Source of the DNA: a bacterium A37T11
Lineage (GTDB): Bacteria; Bacteroidota; Bacteroidia; Sphingobacteriales; Sphingobacteriaceae
Length of the DNA: 64,000 bases
Direction of reading: 5' to 3'
Assembly: GCA_900109895.1 (NCBI GenBank)
Contig: FOBR01000020.1
Location: 50,657 to 114,656 of the forward strand
Shown here: piece by piece, positions 62,430-64,000 of the stretch
Layout: every line of letters begins with the position of its first letter
How positions within the stretch are numbered: position 1 is the first letter of the stretch
Program-made: the position numbers and the translations under genes
The notes under the pieces: generated by a model
Seen by the model: the letters and a program-made list of their open reading frames with translations, nothing else
Told to the model about the DNA's origin: nothing
Databases searched by the model: none

Positions 62430-63130
62430 TCCGGATAATTGTCTTATTTTTACTAGTATATATTTCTTTACCAGCCAAAGCGCAGCTGAAAATATATAGT
62501 CCCATACAAGCTTATTTTGACGATTTCCCCGCTTCATCTGTTGATCCGCAGGGGGCTTATAGCATGTATTACCCCAAACCTAAAACCAGCATACATGACC
62601 AGTACCAGCAATTGCTAAAGGATCATCTTTCTGAAATGGCTGGAAAGGTAGGAACGCGCAGTGGCATCCTGAATATGATGGCAGGTAACTTTGTGGATAA
62701 TTACAGAGTAAATGCTGTTAAAGATAAACAAATAGATGCGGCCTTTCATCTTACGGAAGCCCAAGTCAAAGTTTTACTGGACGATTTATATAAGGAATCT
62801 TCGGCACCTTTTTTACAAAAATTACCGCGAATGACTGAATACGACCATGTTTTATTAAAATACGATCATGCTAAAAAAACATTTAATACCTGGTTTCCTA
62901 AAGTGAAGGCAGCGTTATTAAATCTAGACGATGCTTTCAGCAAAAACGGCTTTGATTTGGCACTTAAAGACAGTACTCATCCCTATTATGTACAGGCGCT
63001 TGAAATAAAAGGTTACATGCTCTATAAAATTAAAGAAATTCATCATTACATAGCCAGTAATGATGAAGTGGTGGCCAATATATTGGAACGGGCCAGGAAG
63101 TCTCCGGCTTCAGTTAAAAGTAAGTATTAA
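62426..63130 (+). CDS. Exported helical protein of unknown function
   Basis: A 234-residue exported protein with a signal peptide (IVLFLLVYISLPAKAQ). The mature part is largely alpha-helical (HDQYQQLLKDHLSEMAGKVG; IDAAFHLTEAQVKVLLDDLY; LEIKGYMLYKIKEIHHYIA) and soluble, so probably periplasmic. It overlaps the lipoprotein gene by four bases, giving coupled translation. Family not recognised. Confidence 0.65.
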   Translation: MIRIIVLFLLVYISLPAKAQLKIYSPIQAYFDDFPASSVDPQGAYSMYYPKPKTSIHDQYQQLLKDHLSEMAGKVGTRSGILNMMAGNFVDNYRVNAVKDKQIDAAFHLTEAQVKVLLDDLYKESSAPFLQKLPRMTEYDHVLLKYDHAKKTFNTWFPKVKAALLNLDDAFSKNGFDLALKDSTHPYYVQALEIKGYMLYKIKEIHHYIASNDEVVANILERARKSPASVKSKY

Positions 63131-63133
63131 CAC

Positions 63134-63655
63134 TCAGGCATGTCCAGGCTTGCGTTCGGTCAATACCTTTTCAAAAGCCTTTCTTGGCCCTTCAAATTGA
63201 ACTTCCCCACAATAGGTATAATCCAATTTTTCCAAAATTTTCAGCATGGGTATGTTGTCAAAGTTAGTATCAATCCGTATACTGTATACCTTTTTATCCA
63301 GGCATAATTCCTCTACCAATAGCAATAGCCCTCTACCCACTCGTTTTCCCGCAGCTTCTTTTGACGCAGCAATACGGTGCACCACGGCATAGTCTCCACT
63401 GCTCAGCCAACTGCCCTTGATGTTTTCATAGGCCATGTCCTTGTCAAATATGATGGCTGCATAGGCCAGTATCCCCTCATTTTCATCTGTCACCACATAG
63501 GCATATCCTTTATCCAGATCATCCTGTATCGTCGTTTCATTTGGGTAGCCATGTTGCCATTGATCACTCCCATCTTTTTTGCGCTGCCAAATAGCATATT
63601 GTATGATCTCCCAGATCACTGGCAACTCAGATGGCTTTGCTTTTCTTAATATCAT
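63134..63655 (-). CDS. GNAT family N-acetyltransferase
   Basis: About 173 residues from the ATG at 63655 (MILRKAKPSELPVIWEIIQY). GNAT features: an N-terminal helix pair, the strand ILAYAAIIFD, the acetyl-CoA-binding motif A region VVHRIAASKEAAGKRVGRGL followed by LLLLVEELCLDKK, and the C-terminal strand with SIRIDTNFDNIPMLKILEKL and GYTYCGEV-like ending (YTYCGEVQFEGP). Substrate unknown. An ATG six codons upstream is in frame. It converges on the preceding operon with 3 bp between stops. Confidence 0.85.
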   Translation of the reverse strand: MILRKAKPSELPVIWEIIQYAIWQRKKDGSDQWQHGYPNETTIQDDLDKGYAYVVTDENEGILAYAAIIFDKDMAYENIKGSWLSSGDYAVVHRIAASKEAAGKRVGRGLLLLVEELCLDKKVYSIRIDTNFDNIPMLKILEKLDYTYCGEVQFEGPRKAFEKVLTERKPGHA

Positions 63656-63891
63656 ACTGTTTGAAGTCCGCACAAATATGCTCTATTCAACACAAAAAAC
63701 CAAGATATAGGTATATGTAAATTCGTGACTCTCCAGCTATCACCAAACAGTATCCGCAAGTATTGATATATTAACTCATCCGGTCATCTCCCGGCCGGGA
63801 CAACCCCTTCAGGAGCCTCGGTTCTCCTGCAGTTCACCGGGGTCTCCTTTTGCTATTTTCCCGATGCCGCTCGCTTGACAGGCTGAGTTAA

Positions 63892-64000
63892 TTTGGAGTA
63901 AAAACTGTCTGCAGGCTGCGCGACGACGCAAACCTGCGATACCTTTACAAAGGGCCTAAAACCGGCAAGAAAGGAAGGCCACCTGTATATGGTGGCAAGG
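63892..64000 (+). pseudogene. Transposase fragment at the right edge
   Basis: The frame from 63892 to the end of the window reads FGVKTVCRLRDDANLRYLYK then GPKTGKKGRPPVYGGK, which resembles the middle of IS4/IS701-like DDE transposases (a CRLRxDANLRYL block followed by a basic GKKGRPxxYGGK block). The frame is closed by a stop at 63889-63891 with no start codon after it, so the N-terminal part is missing or frameshifted. The rest runs out of the window. Family assignment is from memory of this motif. Confidence 0.5.

Noticed and set aside
1..64000. tRNA or rRNA genes
   Set aside because: No cloverleaf ending or rRNA signature was noticed on either strand; a tRNAscan-SE or barrnap run would be decisive.

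Overview
The window looks like a chromosomal segment of a Bacteroidota bacterium, most likely of the Sphingobacteriaceae (Pedobacter/Sphingobacterium/Olivibacter type). This is inferred from SusC/SusD outer-membrane transporters with ECF sigma/FecR control, the complete moxR-batABCDE operon, BshA (bacillithiol synthesis), DUF4302/DUF2961/DUF6520-type proteins, LytS/LytTR regulation, and promoters of the TTTG-N(18-21)-TAnnTTTG type. The genus cannot be fixed from the sequence alone.

Layout. 1-8000: the end of a gluconate kinase gene and a gluconate permease, a YbjQ protein, an MFS exporter, topoisomerase III with a small membrane protein overlapping its 3' end, YjbQ and an acyl-CoA dehydrogenase. 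8000-15200: fabF, an unrecognised protein, a serine hydrolase with a leftover GH3 C-terminal domain, bshA, a DUF2961 (GH172) protein and a DUF4369 protein without its thioredoxin domain. 15400-26300: a nutrient-uptake locus read leftward: ECF sigma factor, FecR anti-sigma factor, SusC, SusD, a HExxH lipoprotein, two DUF4302 lipoproteins and a frameshifted small membrane gene.

26300-37100 is an accessory region. It holds a 21-bp tandem array (about 22 units, itself organised in 105-bp blocks); two copies of a small-protein plus ADP-ribosyltransferase-like module, the second inactivated by an in-frame stop; a ParE/RelE-type toxin-antitoxin pair; an XRE regulator with a perfect palindrome on its own promoter; a strong candidate for an independent structured RNA gene (promoter, about 260-nt closed fold, terminator); a TlpA-like protein; a SusC gene cut off after about 125 codons; a MauE/DoxX/DUF6520 redox-membrane operon; an AraC regulator; and a membrane protein of unknown role.

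37200-64000 returns to housekeeping and envelope genes: clpC, ettA, an M16 protease, the whole moxR-DUF58-batA-E operon (eight co-directional genes), an outer-membrane barrel protein, a heparinase-like lyase, a kelch-like lipoprotein, an OmpA-family protein, a LytS/LytTR two-component pair, a three-gene secreted/lipoprotein operon, a GNAT acetyltransferase and a degenerate transposase fragment at the right edge.

The best candidates for something undescribed are the structured RNA unit at 30377-30828, the ART-like toxin/antitoxin-like modules at 27124-28834, and the 21-bp/heptapeptide array at 26479-26940.
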